Assembly (NCBI GenBank): GCA_014138645.1
Contig: JACJIB010000004.1
Coordinates: forward strand, 372,001 to 436,000
Direction: 5' to 3'
From: Methylorubrum thiocyanatum
Lineage (GTDB): Bacteria; Pseudomonadota; Alphaproteobacteria; Rhizobiales; Beijerinckiaceae
DNA length: 64,000 bases
Shown piece by piece: positions 16,498 to 27,882 of this stretch; the stretch's first letter is position 1, and every line of letters begins with the position of its first letter. Both the position numbers and the translations under genes were made by a program. The notes beneath the pieces are model-generated. The model was given only the letters and a program-made list of their open reading frames with translations, was not told where the DNA came from and did not search any database.

Positions 16498-17838
16498 TCA
16501 CCCCTTGTCGAACGGGTTCTTGGTGGTGCGCAGGGACAGCCGGATCGGCGAGCCGGGCAGGTCGAAGGCCTCGCGCAGGCCATTGACGAGGTAGCGGGTG
16601 TAGGATTTCGGCAGGGCGTCGAGCTGGTTGCCGAACAGGGCGAAGTGCGGCGGACGGCTCTTCACCTGCGTGGCGTAGCGGATCTTGATGCGCCGGCCGG
16701 AGACCGCCGGCGGCGGATTGCGCTGGGTCGCGTCAGTGAGCCACGCATTGATCCGCGCCGTGGAGACGCGCCGGCTCCAGACCTCGGAGGCGTCCACCAC
16801 CGCCTGCATCAGCTTGTCGATCCCGTCGCCGGCCAGCCCCGAGAGCGGTACGACCGAGACGCCGCGCACCTGCGGCAGCAGGCGGGTGCAGTCCTCGCGC
16901 AGGGATTTCAGCAGCCCCGGCTGGTCGGCCACGAGGTCCCATTTGTTGAGGCCGATCACCAGGGCGCGGCCCTCGCTCTCGACGAGATCGACGATGGTAA
17001 GATCCTGCTTCTCGAACGGGATCGTCGCATCGAGCAGCACCACCACGACCTCGGCGAAGCGCACCGCGCGCAGGCCGTCGGAGACCGCGAGCTTCTCGAG
17101 CTTGTCGTCGATGCGGGCGCGGCGGCGCATCCCGGCGGTGTCGTGCAGCTTGATCCGGCGCCCGCGCCATTCCCAGTCGAGGGAGATCGAATCGCGGGTG
17201 ATGCCGGCCTCGGGGCCGACGAGAAGCCGGTCCTCGCCGATCATCCGGTTGATGAGGGTGGACTTGCCGGCATTCGGCCGCCCGACGATGGCGACGCGCA
17301 GGCCCTTGCCGCCCTCCTCGTCCTCTTCGTCCTCGTCCGGCTCGGGCAGCACCTCGCGCAGGGCATCCTGCAGCGAGCCCAGGCCCTCGCCGTGCTCGGC
17401 GGAGAAGGGGATCGGGTCGCCGAGGCCGAGCGAGAACGCCTCGTAGGCACCCGCCATCCCGGCGCCGCCCTCGGCCTTGTTGGCAATGAGGATGACGGGG
17501 CAGCCGGAACGGCGCACCAGCTCGGCGAAGGGCCGGTCGGCCGGCAGCACCCCGGCGCGGGCGTCGATCACGAACAGCACCGCATCGGCTTCGAGGATCG
17601 CGGCCTCGGTCTGGGCGCGCATCCGGCCGAGCAGCGAATCGGCGTCCGCCTCCTCCAGGCCGGCGGTGTCGATGACGCGGAAGGCGACGTCGCCGATGAA
17701 GCCCTCGCCCTCCCGGCGGTCGCGGGTCACGCCGGGGCGGTCGTCCACGAGGGCGAGCTTGCGCCCGACCAGCCGGTTGAACAGGGTCGACTTACCGACA
17801 TTCGGGCGTCCGACGATCGCGACGGTCGGCAGATCCAT
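16498..17838 (-). CDS. der: Ribosome-biogenesis GTPase Der (EngA)
   Basis: Der has two GTPase domains in tandem and assists 50S subunit maturation. The 446-residue protein shows the first P-loop [24 protein letters not shown] at residue 9 and the second [23 protein letters not shown] at about 192. NKAE and NKWD give guanine specificity, and a C-terminal KH-like domain contains [21 protein letters not shown] very acidic linker ([14 protein letters not shown]) separates the G domains. The start at 17838 gives the canonical [10 protein letters not shown]; an upstream ATG at 17862 would add eight residues. Confidence 0.97.
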   Translation of the reverse strand: MDLPTVAIVGRPNVGKSTLFNRLVGRKLALVDDRPGVTRDRREGEGFIGDVAFRVIDTAGLEEADADSLLGRMRAQTEAAILEADAVLFVIDARAGVLPADRPFAELVRRSGCPVILIANKAEGGAGMAGAYEAFSLGLGDPIPFSAEHGEGLGSLQDALREVLPEPDEDEEDEEGGKGLRVAIVGRPNAGKSTLINRMIGEDRLLVGPEAGITRDSISLDWEWRGRRIKLHDTAGMRRRARIDDKLEKLAVSDGLRAVRFAEVVVVLLDATIPFEKQDLTIVDLVESEGRALVIGLNKWDLVADQPGLLKSLREDCTRLLPQVRGVSVVPLSGLAGDGIDKLMQAVVDASEVWSRRVSTARINAWLTDATQRNPPPAVSGRRIKIRYATQVKSRPPHFALFGNQLDALPKSYTRYLVNGLREAFDLPGSPIRLSLRTTKNPFDKG

Positions 17839-17929
17839 GGAACTAACAGTCTCGTCAGGCACGCGGACTTCGAAGAGTCCGCGGCGCAGTCTCAGGTTTC
17901 TCGATCATAGCGCCGTCGCGCGCCCGCCG

Positions 17930-18643
17930 TCAGCGGGTGATCGGCGGCGGCGGCGCGGCGTTCTCGGGCTTGGCCTCGGTCACGGTGACCGGACCGCCGG
18001 CCACCAGCGCCTCGTAGACCTCGACGCGCTGGCGCAGGCCTTGGGGCGTCTCGGCGTCGGCGCTGATCTGGTCGAACCAGCGGCCGGCGCCCTCGATGTC
18101 GCCGCGCTTGAGCGCGGTCAGGCCGAGCATCTCGCGGGCGGTGTGGCGGAAGGCGTTGGTCGGGGCGGCCAACCCCTGGAGGCTGGTCAGCGCCGGGTTC
18201 GGATCGGTCCCGTCGAGGCGCAGCAGCGCCGCACGCAGCCGGGCGAGATCGCGTAGGGAATCGCCGATGCCGGTGTCGTTGGCCAGCCCATCATAGGCCT
18301 GCGCCCCGGCGGCCGCATCGCGCTTGGCCGCCTCGGCGGCGAGGCGGAAGCGCGCGAGCAGGGCGTAGCCCCCCGGGGCTTCGGCCCGGATCGCGGCGAA
18401 GTCGCGATCCGCCTCCTCCGCCTTGCCGTCCTTGGCGAGGCGGTTGGCCCGATCGAACTGCTCGGAGGCCGCCTCGGCGCGGGTGCGCTCGGCGTGGCGC
18501 CAGTAATTGTAGCCGCCGACGCCGGCCACGAGGAGGATCGCCCCGGTGATGATCAGCGCGTTGTAGCGCTTCCAGATCTTGGCGATCTGGTCGCGGCGGT
18601 AATCCTCGTCGACCTCGCGGATGAACTCGTTGTTCTCGGCCAT
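17930..18643 (-). CDS. YfgM-like TPR membrane protein
   Basis: The 237-residue protein begins with a charged cytoplasmic segment (MAENNEFIREVDEDYRRDQIAKIWKRY). One transmembrane helix (about 29-48, ALIITGAILLVAGVGGYNYW) and a long helical periplasmic region with tetratricopeptide-like repeats follow. This matches the YfgM/DUF2133 family, an ancillary factor of the SecYEG translocon in Escherichia coli. It is directly upstream of der, the same linkage as in many proteobacteria, though the beta-barrel assembly gene bamB found between them elsewhere is absent here. The last ten residues are Pro-rich. Confidence 0.85.
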   Translation of the reverse strand: MAENNEFIREVDEDYRRDQIAKIWKRYNALIITGAILLVAGVGGYNYWRHAERTRAEAASEQFDRANRLAKDGKAEEADRDFAAIRAEAPGGYALLARFRLAAEAAKRDAAAGAQAYDGLANDTGIGDSLRDLARLRAALLRLDGTDPNPALTSLQGLAAPTNAFRHTAREMLGLTALKRGDIEGAGRWFDQISADAETPQGLRQRVEVYEALVAGGPVTVTEAKPENAAPPPPITR

Positions 18644-18767
18644 CTTCGAAAAAATCCGGGCGCCCCTCGCGGAAGCGCGCTCGCCTCGCCTGTCGTCGTA
18701 TCGTGGGCGCCTAGCACAGCGCCCCCGCTTTGGCGAATGGAGAGCTCAACCTATCAGGGCCTTCGCT

Positions 18768-18952
18768 CGAAGCCGCTCAAGCGGCTTCGCGGCGCGAAGA
18801 GCGCCGCGCGCAGCGGGCTTTTCGGGGCTTGAGCCCCGGAAGGCATCGAGCGGAGCGAAAGCCTGAGCCCGCGGAGGCGGGCGCCGGCGACTGAGGCCAG
18901 CAAAAAACCACGGCGATCGCTTCAAGCGATTGCCGGGTCAGGCCTGACCCGG
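18768..18952. repeat. Cluster of GC hairpins (interspersed repeat type A)
   Basis: Four or more closely spaced dyads occur: CGAAGCCGCT-CA-AGCGGCTTCG (18768-18789), GCGGCGC-gaaga-GCGCCGC (18789-18807), CGGGGCT-tg-AGCCCCG (18823-18838) and CCGGGTCAGG-CCTGACCCGG (18933-18952), with a near-perfect GGCGATCGCTT dyad at 18912-18934. The cluster fills the gap between nnrU and the upstream region of the YfgM-like gene and overlaps the nnrU stop codon. A similar cluster lies at 35841-35938. Part of it probably terminates nnrU transcription. Confidence 0.6.
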
Positions 18953-19543
18953 CCAGGCGGCGACGCCGATGAGCAGCGGGTGCAGGTACTTGCCGAACAC
19001 GAACCATGCGACCACGCCGACGACCACGGCGATGGCGTCGTTGCGCCAGCCGGCCGGGGCGGCCTGCCCGCCATGCTGCTGCGCCACCTGCCCCGCGGTC
19101 AGCGCCCGGCGCTTGGCGCTGATGCGGGCGGCCACCGCCCAGGCGAGGAAGGAGCCGAACAGGAGGATCGAGCCGAGATCGCCGTTGGCGAGCAGGTGGG
19201 CGGTCGCCCAGATCTTCACCGCGAGCAGCATCGGGTGCTTGAGACGGGCGCGGAGATGGCCGGGCAGGTAGGTCGCCGCGAGGCTGATGAAGGCGAACAG
19301 GGTCAGCAGCACCGCGAGGTGCCGGGTCCAGAGCGGCGGCGACCAGACCGGGATCATGCCCTCCTGCCGGTAGAGCCCGTAGCCGTAGACGGTGAGGATC
19401 AGGCCGAGCGCCGAGAGCAGGGTGTAGCCGAGCTTGAACCGCCCCTCGCCGATCCGGCCGATCACCTCCGCACGCCGGGCGCGGGCCATGGAGAAGGCGT
19501 GCGTGCCGAGGAACAGCACGAGGCCGAGGATCAGAACCAGCAT
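18938..19543 (-). CDS. NnrU-family membrane protein
   Basis: This 201-residue membrane protein has about six hydrophobic segments. It carries the NnrU/isoprenylcysteine-methyltransferase-like signature: LVLFLGTHAFSMARARR at the start, the His-rich turn LPGHLRARLKHPMLLAVKIWATAHLLANGDLGSILLF in the middle and VFGKYLHPLLIGVAAWPGQ at the end. NnrU was named for its link to nitric oxide reduction in Rhodobacter, but most homologues are not near denitrification genes, and none are seen here. The ATG at 19543 is chosen from the family start. Its final codons lie in a hairpin repeat. Confidence 0.88.
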   Translation of the reverse strand: MLVLILGLVLFLGTHAFSMARARRAEVIGRIGEGRFKLGYTLLSALGLILTVYGYGLYRQEGMIPVWSPPLWTRHLAVLLTLFAFISLAATYLPGHLRARLKHPMLLAVKIWATAHLLANGDLGSILLFGSFLAWAVAARISAKRRALTAGQVAQQHGGQAAPAGWRNDAIAVVVGVVAWFVFGKYLHPLLIGVAAWPGQA

Positions 19544-19622
19544 GGGGCAGCCTGTGGACGGCGCTCGCTCCGGCGGATGCGGACAAGCTCCCTGTAACGG
19601 TTCAAAACGCAATCTTTTGGCG

Positions 19623-20807
19623 ATGTCCAGACTGACTCGCTCCCTCGTCGCAGCGCTCGCGCTCTCGTGCGGCGCCGTGCCGCCGGCCCGCGCCGCCGCG
19701 GAGCCGCCGCTCTCGGCGCTGACCCTGACGGGGCCGGAGCGGACGATCTTTTCCGCCACCCGCGACGCCTGCGACGGCGCCGACGTGCCCGACGCCTCGG
19801 CCCGCGCCTTCCGCGACGCGTCGGGGCAGATCGTGGTCTTCGGTCTGCACTACCGCAACCGGGCCCTGCGCGGCCCCGATTTCGACAGCCTGAAGATCGA
19901 TTGTCGCGTGGTGCTCGATTCGGGCGAAAAAGCCGATCCGGCGCTCTACGACGACCGCTCGTGGATCACCGCCACCTGGACCGAGGACGGCACGAACATC
20001 GCCGCCCTCCTCCATCACGAGTACCAGGCCAACGAGCACGAGGGCCGCTGCCGCTCCAAGGTCTACCTGGAATGCTGGTACAACACGGTCACGGCGGCCT
20101 TCTCCCGCGACGGGGGCCTGCGCTTCACCCGCGCGACGCCGCCCGCGGTGGTGGCGGGCGCGCCGTTCCGGCAGGAGGAGGGCCAGGGCCGGCACCGGGG
20201 CTTCTTCAACCCGTCCAATATCGTCGGCGACGGGCGCACCCGCTCCTTCCTCGCCTCGACCACGGGTTGGGACCGGCCCGGCAGCGATCAGGAGGCGGGC
20301 GTCTGCCTGTTCCGCACCGAGCGGCCGGAGGATCCCACGAGCTGGCGCGCCTGGACCGGCACCGGCTTCACCGCCGCCTTTCCCGACCCCTACCGCAAGA
20401 CGGTCAAGCTCGCCGACACCTGCAAGCCGATCGCACCGTTTCCCGCGCCCGTCGGCGCGGTGGTGCGCCACCGCGGCAGCGGCGCCTGGATCGCCGTGTT
20501 CATGGCGGCCAAGGGGGGCGCCTTTCCGGAATCGGGCTTCTACTGGAGCACGTCGCACGACCTGCTGAGCTGGGACATGCCGCGGCTGCTGCTCGCCGGC
20601 GCCACGCTCTACGACGATCCCTGCCAGGCGAAGGGCCGGCTGATCGCCTACCCCTCCCTGCTCGATCCGGAGGCCAAGGGCCGCAACTTCGACGATGTCG
20701 GCGAGGGCGCGCTCCTCACCTTCGCGACCCTGCGCCTTGACGGCTGCTCCATCACCTCCGACCGCGACCTCGTGCGGCGGCCGGTGGCGATCAAGGTCTG
20801 GCCGTGA
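19623..20807 (+). CDS. Secreted protein of unknown function, possible beta-propeller
   Basis: The 394-residue protein begins with a signal peptide (MSRLTRSLVAALALSCGAVPPARA). The mature part contains repeated Trp- and Asp-rich strands reminiscent of sialidase or glycosidase beta-propellers (SWITATWTEDG, FFNPSNIVGDGRTRSFLAST, GFYWSTSHDLLSWDMPRLLL). Eight or so cysteines suggest disulfides in the periplasm. No catalytic signature is certain, so I make no enzyme call. The ATG at 19623 lies 80 nt from the divergent nnrU start. It stands alone, with a repeat element behind it. Confidence 0.75.
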   Translation: MSRLTRSLVAALALSCGAVPPARAAAEPPLSALTLTGPERTIFSATRDACDGADVPDASARAFRDASGQIVVFGLHYRNRALRGPDFDSLKIDCRVVLDSGEKADPALYDDRSWITATWTEDGTNIAALLHHEYQANEHEGRCRSKVYLECWYNTVTAAFSRDGGLRFTRATPPAVVAGAPFRQEEGQGRHRGFFNPSNIVGDGRTRSFLASTTGWDRPGSDQEAGVCLFRTERPEDPTSWRAWTGTGFTAAFPDPYRKTVKLADTCKPIAPFPAPVGAVVRHRGSGAWIAVFMAAKGGAFPESGFYWSTSHDLLSWDMPRLLLAGATLYDDPCQAKGRLIAYPSLLDPEAKGRNFDDVGEGALLTFATLRLDGCSITSDRDLVRRPVAIKVWP

Positions 20808-20854
20808 AGGAGGAAGGCTTCGGGTTCGCCGGACCTGCCCCGACCCGCTTCCGC

Positions 20855-20962
20855 CGTCATTCCGGGGCCGCGTGAGCGGAGCCCGGAATCCACCCGTGAT
20901 GCACGGTTCAACGTAGCCTCACGAATGGATTCCGGGTTCGCCTGCGGCGCCCCGGAATGACG
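20855..20962. repeat. CGTCATTCCGGGG inverted repeat (type B), full copy
   Basis: The outer arms CGTCATTCCGGGG (20855-20867) and CCCCGGAATGACG (20950-20962) are perfect complements. The inner arms CCCGGAATCCA (20882-20892) and TGGATTCCGGG (20926-20936) are too. The roughly 108-bp unit would fold into a long interrupted hairpin. It lies between two convergent genes. A partial relative is at 44620-44654. Its size, nested dyads and intergenic position suit a non-autonomous mobile or REP-like element, which is my inference. Confidence 0.7.
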
Positions 20963-21046
20963 ACCTTCAGGTTTCATGGCAGCGACGCCGCATCCGGAAA
21001 GCCCATCCCGCCAAATCAGCTTCGGAGCCGTCACCAACACACACCC

Positions 21047-21985
21047 TCACCCCAAACCGAGCGCCGCCTTCTCCTCCAGATAGGCGGCGCGCACGGCGTC
21101 CTTGCCGTAGGCGCGCTCCAGCCGGCGCACGGTGAAGTGGGCGCGGCCCATGGACTGGAAATGGTCCATGAAGGCGGCGTTGACCGCCGCCCCTCCGAGC
21201 GCCCCGATCACCGGCACGGCCTGGGCCGCGACCTTCTGCGAGACGACGAGGCCGAACCGGGCGGCGATCTGGGCGGTGAGCCGCACCAGCGGCGGCGCCC
21301 CGGCATCGAGCAGGGAGCGGTGGGCGGCGTAGCGGGCCGCCTCCGACATGGTCTTGGCGAGCGCCGCGCGCACGGCGAAATAGCCGCTATCGGCAAGCGC
21401 CGTCTCGGCGCCCGCGCGCCCGCCGAGCGCGAAGACCTGCACGCAGGCGAGCGCGCTCTCGGGATCGCTCAGATCCTCGCCCTCCTCCCGGGCGATCTCG
21501 GCGATGGCGCGCAGCATCAGGGTCGTGGAGACCGGCAGCTCCACCGCCAGCGTCGCGAGGCCGAGCACGCCGCCGACGGCGCCGGTCACCGCGGCGAGCG
21601 CCTTGTGCCGCGTGTCGCTCGATCCCAGCAGGCGGCTCAGGCGGCTGCCGGCCTCGGTCTCGATGCGCTCCACCGCCGTTCCGGCGGGCTTCACGTCCTT
21701 GTCCGGCAGCGTCGCGAGCGCCACCCGCAGGGCCGTGCGCATGGCGCCCTCGGTGGCGCTGGCCACGGTCTCGGTGACAGGCGCCGGCAGGGCGCGACCG
21801 ATCATGTCGAGAGGGGCGCCGGCCGCCGCCGAGAGCCGCGCGGCGAGCCCCGGCTTCTCCAGCACGGCCACCGCCCGCCGCAGCACGGCGCGGTCGGCTT
21901 CCGACAGCGGGGGTCCGGCCGGCGGGTCGACCGGAACGGGAAGGGTTTCTCCGACAACGGCAAGGTCAACGGCACGGTCGTTCAC
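21047..21985 (-). CDS. EcsC-family protein
   Basis: The 312-residue protein matches the EcsC family: a helical N-terminal part, a glycine-rich hydrophobic centre (AAVTGAVGGVLGLATLAVELPVSTTLMLRAIAEIAREEGEDL) and a C-terminal part with QAVPVIGALGGAAVNAAFMDHFQSMGRAHFTVRRLER. The biochemical role of the family is not settled; the founding member lies in an ABC-transporter operon of Bacillus. I chose the GTG at 21985 because it overlaps the ampG stop codon as GTGA, the usual arrangement for translational coupling. Confidence 0.85.
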   Translation of the reverse strand: MNDRAVDLAVVGETLPVPVDPPAGPPLSEADRAVLRRAVAVLEKPGLAARLSAAAGAPLDMIGRALPAPVTETVASATEGAMRTALRVALATLPDKDVKPAGTAVERIETEAGSRLSRLLGSSDTRHKALAAVTGAVGGVLGLATLAVELPVSTTLMLRAIAEIAREEGEDLSDPESALACVQVFALGGRAGAETALADSGYFAVRAALAKTMSEAARYAAHRSLLDAGAPPLVRLTAQIAARFGLVVSQKVAAQAVPVIGALGGAAVNAAFMDHFQSMGRAHFTVRRLERAYGKDAVRAAYLEEKAALGLG

Positions 21986-23409
21986 GTCTGCGCCCTCGCG
22001 GCTTTTGGCGAAATCTCGGGGCTGGCTTCGGCTGAGGCAAGACCGACGGGGCCGGTTGGGTTCCCCGCCCCGGTCGCGGGCGCCCCCTCCGGCTCGGCCG
22101 GCTCGGGCGCCGTCCGCTGCGGGATGCGGCCGACGGCGAAGCACAGGGCGACGACGGGAATGCCGACCGCCGCGGTCATCGCGAAGAAGGTCGGGAAGCC
22201 GTAGGCCGCCACCACGAAGCCGGAGGTGCCGGCGACCAGCTTGCCCGGCAGGGCGTAGAGCGAGGAGAACAGGGCGTATTGCGTGGCCGCAAAGCCCGGC
22301 GTGGTGAGGCTCGACATGTAGGCGATGAGCGCGATGCCGGCAAACGAGCCGCACAGGCTCTCGATCGACACCGCGATGGCGAGCCGCCACTGTTCCGGCT
22401 CGCCGAGCGCCAGCCACGCCAGCGACAGGTGCGAGGCGGCGGCGATGAAGGCGCCGATCACGAGGGTGGGGAACATGCCGAGCCGGGCGATCGACCAGCC
22501 GCCGGCGAAGCCCCCCGCAATGCCGACCCAGATGCCGAACAGCTTGACGATGGTGGCGATCTCCGCCTTGCCGTAGCCGAGCTTGATGTAGAGCGGGTTG
22601 GCCATCACGCCGGAGACGAAGTCCGGCATCCGGTAGAGCGCGACGAGCGCCAGCACCGCGAACAGGGCGTTGCCCATCCGGGCGTGGAGGTCGGTCAGCG
22701 GCTCCAGCACCGCGCGGCGCACGGCGGTGGGCAGGTCGCGCTTGCCCGTCGCCGCCTCCCGCGGCCGGTCGTAGGGCGTGGCGAGGAGCGCCGCGATCAG
22801 GCCGACGCTCATCAGCGCGGCCATCGAGAGATAGGCCAGCGTCCAGCCGCCATAGGCCGCGACGTAGAGCGCGCCGGCCCCGGCCAGGATCAGGCCGAAG
22901 CGGTAGCCGAGATTCGAGGTCGCGGCCATGATGCCCTGCAGGTCGGTGCCGGCGGCCTCGATGCGCCAGCCGTCGATCACCACGTCCTGGGTCGCGGCGC
23001 AGAAGGCGACGAGGAAGGCGCCGACCCCGAGGAGTGCGAGCTGATCCTTCGGATCGGCGAAGGCCATCAGCACCAGGGCCAGGGCGGTGGCGATCTGCGT
23101 CGTCACCATCCAGGCGCGCTTGCGGCCGAGACGCCTCGCCAGGAACGGCACGTCGACCCGGTCGATCGAGGGCGCCCAGAGGAACTTCAGCGAGTAGGGC
23201 AGCGCGACGTAGCTGAACAGGCCGATCGTCTTGATGTCGATGCCGGAATCGGCGAGCCGGAGGGTGAAGGTGCCGAGCACGAGCAGGAGCGGCAGGCCGG
23301 AGGAGAAGCCGAGCGCCAGCATCTGCGCGACGCGCTTGTCCTCGGTGATGTCCCGCAGGCGCAGCTTGCGCGGCTGCGCTTTCGGGGACGTCTTGGAATC
23401 CGCCGCCAT
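21982..23409 (-). CDS. ampG: AmpG-type muropeptide permease
   Basis: This major-facilitator protein of 475 residues has about 12 to 14 membrane segments. It carries AmpG signatures: MLALGFSSGLPLLLVLGTF, a cytoplasmic loop SLKFLWAPSIDRV, and ATQDVVIDGWRIEA. AmpG imports anhydro-muropeptides for cell-wall recycling and thereby controls ampC induction in other bacteria. A strong GGAGG Shine-Dalgarno lies 6 nt before the ATG at 23409. The C-terminal 40 residues are a Pro/Ala-rich tail beyond the usual family end. No beta-lactamase or ampR is in the window. Confidence 0.92.
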   Translation of the reverse strand: MAADSKTSPKAQPRKLRLRDITEDKRVAQMLALGFSSGLPLLLVLGTFTLRLADSGIDIKTIGLFSYVALPYSLKFLWAPSIDRVDVPFLARRLGRKRAWMVTTQIATALALVLMAFADPKDQLALLGVGAFLVAFCAATQDVVIDGWRIEAAGTDLQGIMAATSNLGYRFGLILAGAGALYVAAYGGWTLAYLSMAALMSVGLIAALLATPYDRPREAATGKRDLPTAVRRAVLEPLTDLHARMGNALFAVLALVALYRMPDFVSGVMANPLYIKLGYGKAEIATIVKLFGIWVGIAGGFAGGWSIARLGMFPTLVIGAFIAAASHLSLAWLALGEPEQWRLAIAVSIESLCGSFAGIALIAYMSSLTTPGFAATQYALFSSLYALPGKLVAGTSGFVVAAYGFPTFFAMTAAVGIPVVALCFAVGRIPQRTAPEPAEPEGAPATGAGNPTGPVGLASAEASPEISPKAARAQT

Positions 23410-23667
23410 CGCGTAAACCTCCCTGGAGCCCCCGCCGGGCGGGAGTTCGTGGACCTCGGACACCGCAAAGGCCCGGCCGCCCGGACCTTCGCGCATCTTT
23501 GACATCGACTCCGCAGAAAACATGACGGGCTTGCGGCCGTCAGCCCCACCGCGCCCCTTGCGGGCGGGGCGCGACTTAGGAATCCTCGCTTCCGTATGAG
23601 ACTGACATGGTTGACGGAAACGTAACCACAGGATCCCGCATCGGGCCTGCTGCGTGCTTGGCCGCAC

Positions 23668-23692
23668 GGAACGGGGGCGGGGCGGGCTCGTT
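23668..23692 (+). promoter_or_regulatory. EcfG-like promoter upstream of the LOV kinase
   Basis: GGAAC (23668-23672) and CGTT (23689-23692) are separated by exactly 16 nt, matching the alphaproteobacterial EcfG general-stress promoter GGAAC-N16/17-CGTT/GTT. The expected start of transcription would be about 80 nt before the LOV kinase ATG. The stretch 23410-23782 otherwise holds no gene, only the leader of ampG on the other strand. Confidence 0.55.
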
Positions 23693-23782
23693 GGAGTCGC
23701 GGGGCCGGACGCTGCGGAAAGCGTCGGGTGACTCCGGTTCGCGCGCCGTGCTCGACAGCGGCGCGCCTGTGTCGGCGTAGAG

Positions 23783-24883
23783 ATGACGGGTTTTCCCACA
23801 GGAGCGAGCCTGCCCACGGGCGTCACGGTGGAGGTCTTCGCGGCGGCCTTCGAGGCAAGCCCGACGCCCATGGTGGTCACCGACCCGCGGCGGGGCGACA
23901 ATCCGGTCGTGTGGGCGAACGGGGCCTTCCTGGCGCTCACGGGCTATGGCCGCGAGGAACTCTACGGCCACAATTGCCGCCTGCTGCAAGGCCCCCTCAC
24001 CGACGAGGCGGTGCTGCAGCGGATGCGGGTGGCGCTCGCCGCCGGCCGGCCGTTCGAGGGCGAATTGCTGAACTACCGCAAGGACGGCACGACGTTCTGG
24101 AACGGCATGACGATCAACCCCGTGCGCGACGAGGCCGGGGAGGTGGTGTTCTTCTTCTCGGCCCAGGCCGACATGACCGACAAGCACCGCCTGGAAGTGG
24201 CGATGCGCGACGCCAACGACGCGCTGGAGCGCGAGGTCGCCGAGCGCACCGCCGACCTGCGCTCGGCGCTCGAACAGAAGACCGCCCTGCTCCACGAGGT
24301 CGATCACCGGGTCAAGAACAACCTCCAGGTCATCTCCTCGCTGATGCTGCTGAAGGCCCGGCGCACACCGGAGGGCGATGCCCGCGACGCGCTCCAGGCC
24401 ATGGCCGACCGGATCGGCGCCCTCTCCACCGCCCACCGGATGCTCTATTCCGAGGGCGACGTCTCGCGCTTCGATTTCCGGGAATTCACCGCCGACCTCA
24501 TCGCCGACCTCGCCGCCGGCCTCGACGAGGAGCGTACCCGGATCGAGACCGAGGTCGATTCGCTGGCGCTCTCCGCCGCCATGGCCGCGCCGCTGGCGCT
24601 GCTGATCCACGAGCTGGCGACGAACGCCCTGCGCCACGCCTTCCCGGAGGCGCGCCGGGGCCGGGTCGCCATCGAGGCGCGGCGCTGCGCGGCGGGGATG
24701 CGTCTCGTCATCGAGGATGACGGTGTCGGCATGGCCTCGGCGCCCGACAATCCCGCCGGCTTCGGCCGGACCCTCGTCGAGATGGTGGTGCGCCAGTTGC
24801 GGGGAAACCTCGAATGGTCGGATGCGGGGCCCGGCACCCGGATCGCGATTACGATCCCGCTCACCGAGGCCGACGCGCCGTGA
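23783..24883 (+). CDS. LOV-domain sensor histidine kinase
   Basis: This soluble blue-light sensor kinase has 366 residues. Residues 17-132 form a LOV-type PAS domain with the flavin-adduct Cys65 in GHNCRLLQG (canonical GRNCRFLQG) and conserved Asn residues in WANGAF and TFWNGM. A coiled linker and a HisKA_2/HWE-like kinase follow, with LLHEVDHRVKNNLQ (probable phospho-His175), HELATNALRHAFPE and a degenerate G-box. The layout matches Brucella LOV-HK and Caulobacter LovK. It is followed by a single-domain response regulator and preceded by an EcfG-like promoter. Arg and Phe of the canonical motif are replaced by His and Leu. Confidence 0.93.
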   Translation: MTGFPTGASLPTGVTVEVFAAAFEASPTPMVVTDPRRGDNPVVWANGAFLALTGYGREELYGHNCRLLQGPLTDEAVLQRMRVALAAGRPFEGELLNYRKDGTTFWNGMTINPVRDEAGEVVFFFSAQADMTDKHRLEVAMRDANDALEREVAERTADLRSALEQKTALLHEVDHRVKNNLQVISSLMLLKARRTPEGDARDALQAMADRIGALSTAHRMLYSEGDVSRFDFREFTADLIADLAAGLDEERTRIETEVDSLALSAAMAAPLALLIHELATNALRHAFPEARRGRVAIEARRCAAGMRLVIEDDGVGMASAPDNPAGFGRTLVEMVVRQLRGNLEWSDAGPGTRIAITIPLTEADAP

Positions 24884-25010
24884 CCGGCCCGCTCGTGGAC
24901 CATCCACTCCGTCTCCGCCGGATACGAGGGGCACGCGGAGGCGTTCCGTCCGCAGCCGATCCGGCGAAGCTCCCCGTTTCGCGGAGAGGAACGAGGATGG
25001 GGGAGCCGCG

Positions 25011-25499
25011 ATGGCCGAGGTGAGGGAGGTGTTGGGAGAGGCGCCGGAAGAGACGGCCTTGCGCATCCTCGTCGTCGAGGACGAGGTGCTGATCGCCCTC
25101 GAACTGGAATGCCTCCTCGAAGATCTCGGCCATGTCAGCGTCGGCGTGGCCGGCTCCTCGGCGGATGCCATCGCGCTGGGCCGCACCGCCTCCCCGGACG
25201 TGGCGCTGGTGGACATCCACCTCGTCGACGGCCCGACCGGGGTGGAGGTGGCGCGCCAGTTGAGTCGCGATCCGCACATCACGGTGGTATTCATGACCGC
25301 CAACGCCAAGCGCATCCCGCCGGATTTCGCCGGTGCGCTCGGGGTGATCGTCAAACCCTATTCCGAGCGCGCCGTGGCGGGCGCCCTCGCCTACGTCGCC
25401 CAGTGCCGGGCCGGCCGGCCTCCATCCGCCGACGCCCTCGACGGCTTCCATCTCGCCCCGGCCCTGGGCGGCGGGGCCTGGACCGGAGGGGCGCCGTAA
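25011..25499 (+). CDS. Single-domain response regulator (LovR-like)
   Basis: The 162-residue protein is one receiver domain: acidic pocket ILVVEDEVLIALELE, phospho-acceptor Asp in VALVDIHLVDG, the Thr/Ser switch in VVFMTANAK and the invariant Lys in VIVKPYSERAV. About 30 residues without a domain follow. It begins 128 nt after the LOV kinase and is probably its partner, as LovR is for LovK in Caulobacter. It has no DNA-binding or enzymatic output, so it may act as a phosphate sink or by binding a partner protein. The ATG at 25011 has GGGGGAG upstream. Confidence 0.9.
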   Translation: MAEVREVLGEAPEETALRILVVEDEVLIALELECLLEDLGHVSVGVAGSSADAIALGRTASPDVALVDIHLVDGPTGVEVARQLSRDPHITVVFMTANAKRIPPDFAGALGVIVKPYSERAVAGALAYVAQCRAGRPPSADALDGFHLAPALGGGAWTGGAP

Positions 25500-25519
25500 C
25501 GGACGGCCCCCCGCCCCCC

Positions 25520-27592
<2,073 letters not shown>

Positions 27593-27882
27593 CGGGTCTC
27601 GCAGCTCACCTGATACGGCAGAAAGTCCTGCCAAGCGCCTCTGCGGACAACCGATTTCGGTCCCGAACCACGGCCGCCCCGGAGGCGGGCCGCCGTTTGC
27701 CATCGGATCTCGAAAAAGCACCGCAAAGCGCCAACCGCGTTCGACGATATCCGGTTCGCGCCGCGCTTGCACCGGCCGGGCTGGGGAGCGGGGCTGGGAC
27801 GGCCTGCCGGAGGGGAGGGCAAGCGTTCGTTAACGACGATCCGCCTACCGTGGGGCTCGAACCGCTCCGCAGGAGCCGGACC

